DNA from: Platycnemis pennipes
Lineage: Eukaryota; Arthropoda; Insecta; Odonata; Platycnemididae
DNA length: 64,000 nt
Reading direction: 5' to 3'
NCBI GenBank assembly: GCA_933228895.1
Contig: OW121850.1
Span: 34,357,773 to 34,421,772 of the forward strand
Below are positions 43,201-53,879 of this stretch, one piece after another. Position 1 is the stretch's first letter. Every line of letters begins with the position of its first letter. The translations under genes were made by a program, and so were the position numbers. The notes beneath the pieces were generated by a model, which saw only the letters and a program-made list of their open reading frames with translations, made no database searches and was not told the DNA's origin.

Positions 43201-44333
43201 GTCTGGGGTGAGGGTAGTGCTCACCCTATACGAAGCTTTAGGCAAGTGAAATTCACACATTTAGGGTTGAGAGGGCAGTTCCACCCCCTGGGGCACCACT
43301 GATTTCCCATGAAATTCTGACATTCAGAAAATAGCATCGAGGGGATTTCAGAAAGGAGAGCCCATAGAGGATTCACATGGTTGCACTCCACTCCGTTGCT
43401 TTACTACCTAGGCCACCACGAAACCCTAATAAGTACCTCAACCGATGCCAAGTTATAATATGATCATTTATTTTTCGATCATACGCTTTCAAATATTGGC
43501 ATTCATGTCTGATAAGCCTCATATGTAGAAGCACTGCGGGGTTGCCGATATTTATTGTATAATTTTATGTTCAGGCTGGTCGGATACAGACATCGCAAAT
43601 GTATGCTGGTATACGTGTGACAAAGGAATGAAGAGATAGCAGCCCAAGTGATACGGTAAATCCTCTTGAAGAGAGATAGTTGGGGACGGTGGAAAGGACC
43701 GCAGTCCAGCAATCTGCTCTAGTTCACGAATGATGATTGAGCAAGTAGTTTAGGTAGAAGTAGCTTTTAAAGTGTTCCAACTTCTTAGGTTACACCACAC
43801 CCAAGCGGGATTCAAATCCGTGACCTTTAGGTAATCAGGTCTTACGAACCTGACAACACAGGCCGGCATCATGTAACGAATATATGTCTAATGCAACATC
43901 AATTCATTTTCTTTAACTAAGATGATTTACCTGAGCAGCAGCTTTTCCTTTTCCCATTTTTAAATCATTACGAACAACCACAACGAATTTGTAGTCCCCT
44001 GATGCCGTAATATCACACTGGAAGAGCAAAAAAACTGTGTAGAAAATATCAATGAATTAAATCCAACTGCTAATATACTATTCTAGTTAATAACGGACAA
44101 ATAATCGGAGTTATACACTACAGTCCCCAACAGCTATTACTTACAACAGATCCTTCCACTTTAACATCCGGTTTTCTCGTCGAATAACCTCGAGCCACTG
44201 CAATTAGTAAGCCAAAAGCTATTCCAGAGATAAAAGATGGATTTAAGAGACCCGTAAATATAGTAAATGTATCAATCATACTAATAAATATACGGTGACG
44301 ATGATTTCCTGGCACAAATCGTTCTGTCAACAC
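39945..44333 (-). CDS. PTRH2: peptidyl-tRNA hydrolase 2, mitochondrial; three exons
   Basis: PTRH2 (Bit1) hydrolyses peptidyl-tRNA and sits at the mitochondrial outer membrane. The exons (minus) are 44145-44333, 43931-44017 and 39945-40229. All junctions are GT-AG in phase 0, giving 186 residues from the first ATG or 168 from the ATG at 44,277-44,279; human has 179. Visible features are an N-terminal hydrophobic segment ([14 protein letters not shown]), then the Pth2 core [46 protein letters not shown] and the typical end GHLKLY. Intron 2 (3.7 kb) holds SINEs and a solo LTR. The downstream ATG may be the true start, since the extra N-terminus is basic and not family-like. Confidence 0.95.
40684..40903 (+). 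mobile_element. tRNA-derived SINE, copy 3 (diverged)
   Basis: The head has GTGGCCTAGTGGTTAAAG and GGATTTAAATCC. The body has GTGGCCCAGG and GAATTTCACATGC. The duplication ACATCAGT flanks it at 40,676-40,683 and 40,904-40,911. The tail is truncated. Confidence 0.72.
41371..42105 (+). mobile_element. solo LTR (735 bp)
   Basis: It begins TGTGGGAGAG and ends GGCCACCCCCACA, the TG...CA ends of an LTR with short inverted TGTGGG/CCCACA. AAATTAA lies directly on both sides (41,364-41,370; 42,106-42,112) as target duplication, perhaps overrunning by chance. AATAAA at about 42,014 fits a poly(A) signal. It is GC-rich relative to the flanks. Inside, a unit with CACTGCCTTCCCCAGGAGA is repeated imperfectly at about 41,815-41,915. 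No internal retrotransposon genes are adjacent, so it is solo. Confidence 0.72.
42140..42262 (-). mobile_element. SINE tail fragment, copy 4
   Basis: On the minus strand it ends AACCAACCTTCAGGTTGAAT, and includes GTGTGAAATTCACACATCAT and the GAGCTCTACTCTCACC block. The tRNA head is missing. Confidence 0.75.
42269..43195. other. PTRH2: PTRH2 intron 2 sequence, unassigned
   Basis: No gene or repeat recognised. The minus ORF at 42,431-42,700 shows no domain. Confidence 0.45.
43200..43428 (-). mobile_element. tRNA-derived SINE, copy 5 (diverged)
   Basis: On the minus strand the shared body is present (GGGGCACTACC-like segment, GTGTGAATTTCAC, GTGAGCACTACCCTCACC) and a degraded tRNA head with TGGCCTAGGTAGTAAAGC. 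Confidence 0.65.
43931..44017 (-). CDS. PTRH2: PTRH2 exon 2
   Basis: It encodes 29 residues ending [13 protein letters not shown], the conserved Pth2 N-terminal catalytic region. The acceptor is CTCTTCCAG and the donor CAG|GTAAATC. Confidence 0.95.
44145..44333 (-). CDS. PTRH2: PTRH2 exon 1
   Basis: It encodes the hydrophobic membrane segment and linker [13 protein letters not shown]; the donor is GTT|GTAAGTAA. The start is uncertain between 44,333 and 44,279. Confidence 0.82.
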
Positions 44334-44846
44334 GCGGCTCTTTCCCTTACTTTAGTTTTTCTTTTGTTTCTATATTCGGCATCACGCCAGTGACACTCGG
44401 GGGATTTGTTTGGCTCAATCTTGAGGCCGTGGCGGATTAGCGAACTAATTGGCGCTGGTAGTCACCTTGGCCAGAAAACTCCGTCTGCTAGGGGAATCTA
44501 ATGTAAATTTGGAAGTGAAAGAATTCGTATTCTAATCTTAATATCGCGTGGAAGTAATTTTCCGATACTTTATTACTTTTAAGGGATGTCAGTCTATCCA
44601 GGACCTATTATTGGTCGCGATACTAGCATTCTAAAGCTTTCGTTGCCTCTTTGGAACCAGACGGTATTTTCAAGACGAAGTATAATTTCCCACTCATAAG
44701 CATCGATATATACATACCTACGTACCGTCTATGAACAGAACATGCGAATAAAGTCTGCTCCCTATTTTCATTTACTGCCCCATAGACATTACCTACCTAG
44801 TCTTTCGGTATTTTCGCGGAAAGTGTAGTGTCATATCAGTGCCATT
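44334..44846. other. PTRH2 upstream region
   Basis: Probable promoter and 5' UTR. CTTTCCC-rich sequence lies just upstream of the start. Nothing decisive. Confidence 0.35.
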
Positions 44847-45061
44847 AAGGCCTGGTTACACGATACATTAACACGTACGGGTTCATGTACATTTGCGTGG
44901 ATGGTTTCAGCGCAACTTGTGCGAATGCATGAACCAAATAGAACAGGTTTTATTTTCTGTTCACGCATACATTCATTTTGGTGTGGTTACACGGTGCATT
45001 TTCGCGTTCGTTCATTTAGACATTAACTTGTACGTGTTAATGTATCGTGTAAGCAGGCCTT
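44847..45061. mobile_element. AAGGC-family MITE, diverged subfamily
   Basis: The left end reads AAGGCCTGGTTACACGATAC and the right, reverse-complemented, AAGGCCTGCTTACACGATAC, continuing ATTAACACGTAC on both sides. GTTACACGGTGCATT lies inside. 215 bp. Confidence 0.85.
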
Positions 45062-45401
45062 TATACCGCAATATCATAACTATTTTTCTCATTCTGTTAC
45101 CACTACCAAAGCCACCTGAATAGGAAACATACCACCTAAACTAAGGCACAATGATGTACATTGTGAGAATCTCACAAAATACTAAGTTACATAGATAATA
45201 CAAGGTAATTTTATAAAAAGGCAAATAAAACTATTAAAAGAAAACAGATTCAAGAATCAACATTAATTTATTAAGCAAATACTAAAAACTTTACGACATA
45301 CAATGTCACAGTAAGATTGTTGAAGAGCAAGATATAACTTATTTGGCCAAACAAAATTATTAAAATTTAAACAGGAACAGTGACTTAAAATTCCAAAAAC
45401 C

Positions 45402-45800
45402 TTCTTCATCCATCGACAGAAGGTTAGGTTACAATCAGCCGTTCTTACAGTAGTTCCAGGAAGAGTAAAAAAAAACTGTGATTATCAAAATAAGTACACC
45501 AATGAAGAAAGGTTCCTTGTCCAATAGAACACAAAACCTACCATCCACCAAGCTAACACTCACTCCAGCTCATAGCAAATCAAATGACATCTTACTAGAA
45601 AGTAAAGCAGACTACATTGGATTCCAGTATGTAATCATTTACGGTCTCGTATTTATTCATCTTCATCCATTGACAGATGGTCAGGTTACACGCAGCTGTT
45701 CGTACAGTAGTTCCTGGAATTGTTAAAAAAAAACTCATTATCAAAAATAAATACAGCAATGAAAAAAAGTACACAATACCTTCAATAGAACACAAAACCT
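45402..45800. repeat. two ~140-bp direct repeats, exon-like on the minus strand
   Basis: The copies at 45,402-45,545 and 45,656-45,800 share ATCCAT.GACAGA.GGT.AG, TACAGTAGTTCC.GGAA and ACACAAAACCT. On the minus strand both read GTTVRTA.CNLT.C.WMK in the same phase. The upstream copy follows a good acceptor (TTTTTTTAACAATTCCAG). AATAAA occurs on the minus strand near 45,268. I do not recognise the peptide. Confidence 0.6.
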
Positions 45801-45949
45801 TCATTAATCCACAGCAGGCAGTTGCAACAGGTTTTCAGCATCCGCATGCATTGCTAATAATGGTATTTGCTAAGAACTCAAAGCAAGACTACATATGGTT
45901 TATCACAGGCACTAAAATACTCCATACCTATCCATAAATACTCCTAACA

Positions 45950-46610
45950 CATCAGTCCATCAGAGGCATTGAAATATAATGAGCATCCCCCAGCACTACA
46001 AGCAGAAGCAAATACAGTCCATCAGAGGTATTGAAATCCAATGAGCATCCCCCAGCACTCCCAAGCAGAAGGAAATACAGTCCATCAGAGGTATATAAAT
46101 ACAATGAGCATCCCCCAGCACTCCCAAGCAGAAGCAAATACAGTCCATCAGAGGTATTGAAATACAATGAGCATCCCCCAGCACTCCCAAGCAGAAGCAA
46201 ATACAGTCCATCAGAGGTATTGAAATACAATGAGCATCCCCCAGCACTCCCAAGCAGAAGCAAATACAGTCCATCAGAGGTATTGAAATACAATGAGCAT
46301 CCCCCAGCACTCCCAAGCAGAAGCAAATACAGTCCATCAGAGGTATTGAAATACAATGAGCATCCCCCAGCACTCCCAAGCAGAAGCAAATACAGTCCAT
46401 CAGAGGTATTGAAATACAATGAGCATCCCCCAGCACTCCCAAGCAGAAGCAAATACAGTCCATCAGAGGTATTGAAATACAATGAGCATCCCCCAGCACT
46501 CCCAAGCAGAAGCAAATACAGTCCATCAGAGGTATTGAAATACAATGAGCATCCCCCAGCACTCCCAAGCAGAAGCAAATACAGTCCATCAGAGGTATTG
46601 AAATACAATG
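45950..46610. repeat. 63-bp minisatellite
   Basis: About 10.5 copies of a 63-bp unit containing CCATCAGAGGTATTGAAATA and GAGCATCCCCCAGCACTCCC, nearly identical except at the left edge. Because 63 is a multiple of three and the unit lacks stops in several frames, ORFs over 200 codons appear on both strands; these are artefacts. Confidence 0.95.
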
Positions 46611-47006
46611 AGCATTCCCCAGCACTTCAAGCACTACTTAATTCATTTCATTCTAGTTATCACAGGCATTGACTATAATGATATCCATAAATACTCCAAG
46701 CAAATACAGTCCATCAGAGGTATTGAGATACAATGAGCATCCTTCAGCACTTCAAGCACTACTTAATTCATTTCATTCTAGTTATCACAGGCATTGACTA
46801 TAATGATATCCATAAATACTCCAAGCAAATACAGTCCATCAGAGGTATTGAGATACAATGAGCATCCTTCAGCACTTCAAGCACTACTTAATTCATTTCA
46901 TTCTAGTTATCACAGGCATTGACTATAATGATATCCATAAATACTCCAAGCAAATACAGTCCATCAGAGGAATTGAGATACAATGAGCATCCCACAGCAC
47001 TCCAAG
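46585..47006. repeat. 125-bp higher-order tandem repeat, three copies plus partial
   Basis: Each unit begins with the minisatellite sequence and adds CAAGCACTACTTAATTCATT and ATCACAGGCATTGACTATAA. It repeats at 46,585, 46,710, 46,835 and partly from 46,960. Confidence 0.9.
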
Positions 47007-48240
47007 AGGGCTATTCCGAACCGCTCACCGCATGCAGTAGGGCAATGCAGGCGGAGTCACACTGCCCGATTCTATTACGAACGAGCTAGAGGCGGTATCA
47101 TACTACGGGAAGGGGTCGGTATCTTACCGACCCCTGCCCCAGGACCCTGCCTTTGAAACTCCGCCTAGTCTTATAATCAACATGGCTGCCATTTGTTTAC
47201 GTTAGTTGGCTTAGTCTGACGTGTTTATGTGTTGTATCCATTGTTGAAGGACTTTTAATGCTTTTGTAATGCATGAAATGCATTAGAAAATCTGAGCAAA
47301 GGTAAGGAAGGTAAATTAATGCCGGAATTTTGCCTCATTTGCAAGTCCACTATGATATACTTGTCGTGTTCTACTTCCTTTTGTCTCTCTGAAGTGTACA
47401 TATTGGCGTTGAAAACAGTAATTTACTTCCCAATCATCCCATGCTGATTGTATAGATATTTTCATTTTTGTCATATGTATGTCTTTAGATGAGTTTTTAC
47501 CCTAATAAAATTATATTTTTACCAGTCCAGAACTATTGTTTACATTAATTGTGCGCGTATCTCAAGCTTGGTCTAAGGTCATATTAACAATGATTTACTG
47601 TAACTTATGCTAACGACAAATTTGTAAATTTTTTCGCACCCAAACAATCTTTATCAATGCTATAATTTAATAATAGTATTATATTAAAATGCCCTAGGGT
47701 TTGTTCACTGCATGTCGAGTTTGTTTTTTTTAACATACCATTTTTCTTTGAGGCATACCTTTGTGCTACAACATTTCCTGAATTGTTAAGTGCTATGCTG
47801 TCAGTTGTGATCCACCCAAGGTATTATGCAATACTAAATTTCTTTCGTAGCGTAAGTTACAAAAAATCACTAGTAAAACTGTGATTTCTTGGGATCTGAC
47901 ATAGCTCCCACAGCATCGTAGTGAGATTCCTATTCTTTCCCATATACCGTTAGTATAGCGTATTGGATCAAGATGACATTATTCGTCTTTGTTCTGCAAA
48001 AAATTTCATGCTTACTTAATCGGATAATTTTAAAAATTGAATGACATATATTCAATTGCATAGCTATGTTTATTTCGTTTTTAATGGTGTTGGATATCTA
48101 ATGATATGTCTGATCAAAAGGAGTGATAATGTGCTATATGTATTAACTGTATTATGCTCCGAATAACGCATGTCATTTGAAACTCTTTCCCGGAAACTCT
48201 GCCTGGCGTTACGAGACAGCCCCTCAATTCGGAATAGCCC
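47007..48240. mobile_element. 1.23 kb non-autonomous DNA transposon inserted in the minisatellite edge
   Basis: The left terminus reads GGGCTATTCCGAA and the right, reverse-complemented, GGGCTATTCCGAATTGAGG, with looser similarity further in (GCAGGCGGAGT / GCCAGGCAGAGT). TCCAAG lies immediately outside both ends (47,001-47,006; 48,241-48,246), with a shared C making seven. No transposase ORF is visible. The superfamily is unclear. Confidence 0.75.
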
Positions 48241-48373
48241 TCCAAGCACAAAAAGTACAGATTATCACATGCACTACTCAAAATTAAGTCAAGCACATTC
48301 TCAAGCTTCCAAATTACAATGTAGAAGAAGATACAGAAATGAAATTTTACATTTAAATCAACAAAATCATAAC

Positions 48374-49117
48374 TTATGTCCTACAAAATTTTGATTTTTT
48401 TTTTAGTGTCACACTGTCCCTAGCAGCTTCCCTATTCCTCTGCCTGGTCCATTGCCGCATGCGCATATTTATATAATACCGCAGAGACCAGGCCAGTACC
48501 TCTTCTTTGTGTTCTCCACATGCAAAGCTTAGGGGAACAGTGTCTAGTACTTCTTCCACTGTGGCACTAAAAACATCTGCTTTTGTTACATTTTTGCAAA
48601 AACAGTTTTCCACTTGCAAAATGAAATTAAACAAATGGATGTTAGGGTGTACTAACTTACCTTGCGTTCTCAAGTTTACCAGCTCCGACACAATAGAACA
48701 ACTTCGCACTTGAGGGGAAGCTATGGCAGCCCTACACACACAACATTTGCTGTGCTTTAAAATCTGTTTTGAGAGATACCCGGTCACATAATAAATGACG
48801 CACTCCACAACAGGAGCCATAGAGTAATCATGCTCTATCACTTCGTGCACCTCCCAGTCTTTGGTATCGATGATACCATTTAATTTCATTTTTAGCTGCT
48901 CAACTAATGACCCACTTCCCTCTTTAGAATATATTTCTTTGATATCCTTAATTTTCACCAAAGGCTGAATTGGTCCATCTTCTTCTATGAAGCAATTACC
49001 AAATTTTGGTGGTTTTAAAATGCTGTAAATAGATAGCATTTTGTACAGCTGAAGAGCAGTGACGGCTGCGGGATGATCGTTGGCCCCTGCTGCTTGTCGG
49101 ATCGTACCAAAAAATCT
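48374..49117 (-). CDS. THAP/P transposase exon 6
   Basis: It starts RFFGTIRQAAGANDHPAA after TTTTTTGCAG, the P/THAP9 C-terminal signature (FFG.IR...G.N..P). It has Cys-rich CCVCRAA and ends in a basic KKKSKFCRT tail with TAG. Confidence 0.88.
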   Translation of the reverse strand, partial: RFFGTIRQAAGANDHPAAVTALQLYKMLSIYSILKPPKFGNCFIEEDGPIQPLVKIKDIKEIYSKEGSGSLVEQLKMKLNGIIDTKDWEVHEVIEHDYSMAPVVECVIYYVTGYLSKQILKHSKCCVCRAAIASPQVRSCSIVSELVNLRTQGKLVHPNIHLFNFILQVENCFCKNVTKADVFSATVEEVLDTVPLSFACGEHKEEVLAWSLRYYINMRMRQWTRQRNREAARDSVTLKKKSKFCRT

Positions 49118-52100
49118 CTGCAAAAAATTCCAAACCATTAATACCTCTCACTTGTTATGATAAAAACAATCCACTATGTGTCAGCAGTGTTTCTCACCTC
49201 TAGGGAATCTTGATTTATTTTCCCGGTGAGGACATACTCAAAATTAAAACTTTTTAGGTATGTAACCAAGTCTACGGTGGACATGAGGGTTACTCGCAGT
49301 CCTTCAGCAGTTGTTGAGGTCAGAAATTGACTGCTCTTTATCCTTCCCTCATCCTTTTTCCTCTCCCAATCATTCAGCCAATTCAAAGAGGCTTGCAGAA
49401 CCTGTAGCACAGAGTTGTAAGTATTACTTAAATTATTTTTGCCTCTCAGGCGCCCATTAAGCTGCATTAATTAGATTCACATTTTGTTAGGAACTCCTTG
49501 AATATTTTTCCTGCAAAATACTAACCAAAAAATCAGAAGATCCTTCATGCACTCCATGAAATACGGATTTTCTATTCAGCGCATCAAACATGTCATTCAT
49601 TTCTTTACAAAATTGGACTGTCCCGGAAATGTCTTGAAGACCCGGGACATGATGCCTTTGATAAAATTTGAGACCACTGACCATTGCATTGCTAAAGATC
49701 TGTGAGAAATGATGTATTTCATTAGTCTAAGGAATGTACAAAGTTAAGACTCGACAAGACAATGATTGGAAATGTCACACAGGCTCTTATTAACTGGGAT
49801 AAAAACTACATAAATGCTTGTACCTGAGTAGCCAGCTTCACTCTCATCTTCATGACATTTGAAAGAAACAAATGATTTTCTGTAATTTTGGGGCACACCC
49901 TCAGCTCACCAGGGAGTTCTTTATCCTTGTTGTGAAGGATAACAAAGTGATCCCACTTCACTGGCGGCATATTTGGGTGAACCTGAAATAAAGTGAAAGA
50001 TTCAGTTTATACCTTGGGGGCATAATACCTTATTCTGTTAGAAATAATAGGGACACTATCACATCTACACGGAAGGAACCTTTAAAGGAAAGGAGAGTAC
50101 AAAATGATAACATCACTCACCTGCAATTCTCTGTTAGAAAAGAGTCTGTTCCTGATGTTTTTTATCAGATGAGGAGTGTCGGCGAAGGCAAAAATTTTTC
50201 TTTTCTCATCCATTGGATGCTCAAAGTAATTTCTGGTGTTTCCTAGTTGACCATAAATTCCTAAGGAACACCACATTCTTCTGTTGGTGGCTGCTCCATC
50301 AGAAACAAATCCGTGGATTTTTGCTCCTGCCTTCTCCAAAAGGACTATAGCCTTCAACGCTAACTTAGCCAGCATGTCCCCCTTTACTGGCCCCTTGGAG
50401 GCAAACACTGAAATTGGCTGAGTGTAGGTGTCAGCAAGTGGTTGAAACATGAATACCAGAACATGGTCTGCTTTCTCTGTAACACTTTCACCCTTGGGGC
50501 CTTCTGCCCCAAAATCTGTGAGGCCTACATAGGTCAGCGTAGAGGATCTTACTGCGATGCTTTCCCGTACTGACATTTCATCCCACAAAAGAATACCATG
50601 CCTTTTCATTAATGGCTTTTGGAGCAACCTCCTCCGGAATAACTCAAAGAATTGGCCATCAAACCCACAAGATGTGTCAATGAGTTGTAGGTACCGTCGA
50701 ATAGTTCGAATGCTTGGCAAAGGCAAAATATTCTGGTCACGGATGAAACCATACCCAGCAGGTGATTTTATACGCAGCAGCAAGCAAATCAGGATCCAGT
50801 CCTCTGAGTATCTTCTTCCTTTGGGACCCCTCTTCTGTGAGGCATTGATTATCTCCTCCAGAGCCAAAATTTGGTCTTTAGGAATGTTCATTTCCCTCAG
50901 ATTGGACAGCACAGATACATTTTCCGTCTCCCTCAGGGACTTGTAACTTTCCTGCAGCTTTGCTATACGGGTCTTTGCCCGAGATAATGATCGTGCATTA
51001 TTACTGAATTTCCTATTGATAATGGAGGCCAAAGAGCATTTCTTCGGCCTTCTCAATACGACCAAGCTAGTTTTTCTCTTCGCCCTTAAATTTTTTTGAA
51101 GAAGGGTTCTTCTCAACTGCCGGCATGAAGGGCACACATCTCCATCTATCGCAGTCAGTGTGCACTGGATGTGCCGGATATGACCCATGGGGTCCACTCT
51201 CCCGACAACAGTATCAATATTTTTGAGCCCAGCATCCACATTCCCTTTACAAAGCTTTAGTTCATTCATCTTAGCCAACACAAGTGTCAAATCATCAATA
51301 CCTTGAAGAAGCTCATTATTTATCCCTAGTTGTGCAAGCTGAATGGATTGTCCCAGAGCAGTACAAGTTACCGAGTTATCTTCATTGAAACACACTTGTT
51401 TGTATAACACAGGAGTTACACAGCCATCTTCTCTGGAATTGCAAATGAATTGGCTGAATATCACTGCCTTTGGTCCAAATAAAGGAATGTTTTTTGACCA
51501 ACAATATGGAAGATCCAGAGCAACAGAATTCCCATACACCAATGAGAATGGTTCTATTCTGGGAGATTTAGCAACAGGCCCTTCAAACAAAGATGAAGAA
51601 TCACTACCGGAGATCTCGTGGTCAGTTACATTATCTCCTCTCTCCACTTCCCTTTCTCCATATCCCAACAGTACACCTGGCATGAATTTGTATGATGACT
51701 GTCGTGGTTCGGGAGTCTTCTTGCTAAGGTAGTCAGGGCAACCAGGAAACAACGTAGGCACAGCATTTTTAGCAACCCTGGGTATGCGATAGGGGGACTG
51801 AAATGAGATTTTTGAATTGGAGAAAAGCCTTAAATCAGATTAAAGTTATCAGCGGTGGTTCAATGCAACTGGACATGGAAAGGGATAATGTGGAGGAGTT
51901 TATTATTAATCTTTATGCTACCAACTACAACATACAAAATTTCAATTCTAGCAGAAAGCGATAATATCAGGTACTATTTAATCACCATGCATGCCAAGTA
52001 CACAAACTTTACGTGAACATTTTCATGGTAACCAAAGGGGGTCTTTTTGGTTATTAATTATTACATGATTGTTATTTTTTCTAGTTAAATTAAGTCCTGC

Positions 52101-52771
52101 TCGATCAGTATAGAACCAAATTTCACAAACGTGGTGTTAAATGATGCAGAAACACATTATCGTTGTAATAAAATAAAAATATTATACCCAAGGGGCAACA
52201 TTTGAACAGTTATGTGCTTATGTAATTTATTTTTTGCGTACAGCCTTGACACAGCAGTGTTCTAATGTTCATAACTCAATTATCATCGGGTTCTCTGATC
52301 CGATAAAGGCATAAAATTTTATCATAGGAATACTTCTTTCACATTCGTAATTTTTAGGAACATTACTGATGGTGACCTGACATGGTTTCAGAGTACCTAT
52401 CTGTCCGATTGAGCTGTGAAGACTCATAAGAAATTAGAATAAGCCATCGTTGCTCGGATTTTCGTTCATGATATCTATCATTAACATGAAAATATGAGGG
52501 GGCATAATTATAATTAGAACTATGAAACACTTACCTCTCCAATGATATTTCCATCGCCATCTTTAAAAAGCCTTTTTCTTATAATGTCCTGCGGGGCAAA
52601 GTGCTTCTCGCAGACAAGCTGTGTCGCCCTTAACACAAAATCCTTTCTTGGAATAGCAGCTTGCCATTTGGCACGCTTCTCGGGATCTTTCGGAACGCAA
52701 AAAAAAGACAATGAAGACTTTTTCGACCCGTATCCTTCCTTGCAACCCGGAGCCACGCAACTGCTCGGCAT
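48374..52771 (-). CDS. THAP-domain P-element-type transposase gene, six exons, intact
   Basis: Exons (minus): 52535-52771, 50121-51797, 49824-49982, 49526-49699, 49198-49461 and 48374-49117, all GT-AG and phase 0, giving 1,084 residues without a stop. Residues 1-79 are a THAP zinc finger (C5, C10, P27, W36, C54, H57) with the AVPTLF box at 91-96 across the first splice. A CxxC pair sits at 301-304, followed by a helical region rich in Arg/Lys (to about 370). The RNase H-like core follows, with WDEMSV (Asp 485), SDGAATN (Asp 579), FADTPHLIKNIRN (about 617-629) and QDSLERFFG (Glu 837 at the exon 5/6 junction). This matches Drosophila P transposase and vertebrate THAP9 (903 aa in human), which cut and paste DNA in the nucleus. 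No flanking terminal repeats were seen, so it may be a domesticated THAP9-like gene or a young P element. Confidence 0.88.
49198..49461 (-). CDS. THAP/P transposase exon 5
   Basis: 88 codons, ending GKINQDSLE at CTAGAG|GTGAGAAA. The acceptor is TTAATGCAG. Confidence 0.85.
49526..49699 (-). CDS. THAP/P transposase exon 4
   Basis: 58 codons including FCKEMNDMFDALNRK, typical of P transposases (F....D.FD.LN). The donor TTG|GTTAGT is the weakest of the set. Confidence 0.82.
49824..49982 (-). CDS. THAP/P transposase exon 3
   Basis: 53 codons, VHPNMPPVKWDHFVILHNKD onward, ending KLATQ at CAG|GTACAAG. The acceptor is TTATTTCAG. Confidence 0.88.
50121..51797 (-). CDS. THAP/P transposase exon 2
   Basis: A single 559-codon open exon carrying the Arg/Lys-rich helical region and most of the catalytic core. 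The acceptor is CATTTCAG and the donor CAG|GTGAGTGA. Plus-strand ORFs here are shadows. Confidence 0.92.
52535..52771 (-). CDS. THAP/P transposase exon 1 (THAP zinc finger)
   Basis: ATG at 52,769-52,771, MPSSCVAPGCKEGYGSKK onward. The donor is GAG|GTAAGTGT. An acceptor (ATCATGCAG) 9 nt upstream and a donor (CATCG|GTGAGTAT) at about 52,860 imply a non-coding first exon. Confidence 0.9.
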
Positions 52772-52860
52772 TGTGAACACCTGCATGATAAATGACATTT
52801 AATGCTCAGTATATTCAAAAGTAAGGCGCATATCGGTATATAATCAACATCTATACTCAC

Positions 52861-53000
52861 CGATGAATCAGTAACAATCCAAGGAAGACTAAAATCCACT
52901 CATGGACAAATATTTTATCACTTTTCCACTCGAGCACCGTATAATTCACCTTTCTCACAATGCAATCCTAACGGAAAACTTGGGGTATGTACTACCAGCG
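52861..53000 (-). promoter_or_regulatory. probable 5' non-coding exon and promoter of the THAP gene
   Basis: A strong donor (GTGAGTATAG) at 52,859-52,860 ends an upstream exon with no required ATG. The transcription start is not determined. Head-to-head with PHKB, so the 53-54 kb interval may serve both. Confidence 0.4.
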
Positions 53001-53668
53001 CCACTATGCAAGGAACTACTCTCTCAGCCTCAAGGGTCTGCCAGCTCAGCCTGTAGGGTAATATAGGGAGTTGCCAGACCTGTATATACGACCGTGTTCG
53101 GCATACCTATATTTACCAATGTACCAGAAATCATTCATGCTTGTGCAGCTTTGGAATGTTTACCCACTGCAGCGAATCGATAACAGCACACACAAATCTG
53201 TTGTATTAAAATTAATGTGCCGCTACAATTTTGGTCCGAACAGCTTTTATAGTAATTAACTGCCAGTATACGATTAATAATGTGAGCGTTAAATCTCAAA
53301 GTTGGCAAGGCTGAATATCGTCCCAAGAATCGATTTCATCTGTTATTGTTTACAATTTTAAAAATTATACTCATGAATGTTACCCTTGAATGAAGTTAAC
53401 CTCCTCCGGCATACGTGATATCAGTGATGTAGAAAGTGTTTGGCGTTCCGGTTACTGTTCACTGTCGGTTGACATTGCTTTGCTGAATAACTCGCTACGA
53501 AAGTAATACTACTTTTTTTTTTACTAGTGATTGTGTGCATCTGAGGAATCTTTATTCACGATGCCTTCCTTCTTGCAGCCTCAAGCTCGTGTGCTGCACT
53601 GCACTTTTGTCCTCCCATATTTCCTCTGTATGCATAATCCGTACGACCGACTACTAATTGTAAGTATA

Positions 53669-53879
53669 AAGGCCTCTTTACACGATACAATTTTTTGTAC
53701 AAACGCTTGTAAAAACTGAACGAAATTACATGTTTGTCTGAATAGAATTAGGACAGGTTCCATTTCCCGTTCAGTCATTCAGACAATCGCACAAGCGTTC
53801 GTACAATTTACCGCTTTACACGGCACAATTTCCTCATATAAGAGTTTGTACAAAAAATTGTGTCGTGTAAAGCGGCCTT
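53669..53879. mobile_element. AAGGC-family MITE
   Basis: The left end reads AAGGCCTCTTTACACGATAC and the right, reverse-complemented, AAGGCCGCTTTACACGACAC; both continue AATTTTTTGTACAAAC. It shares CTGAATAGAATTAGGACAGG with other copies. Confidence 0.88.

Noticed and set aside
43795..43870. tRNA-like GATTCAAATCC on the minus strand as a SINE
   Set aside because: B-box-like only; box A and body not convincing.
46031..46672. 213-codon repetitive ORF (and two of similar size on the minus strand)
   Set aside because: Product of the 63-bp minisatellite; open in several frames on both strands with no domain.
50557..50946. plus-strand 129-codon ORFs here and at 51,343-51,732
   Set aside because: Antisense shadows of the THAP transposase exon 2.
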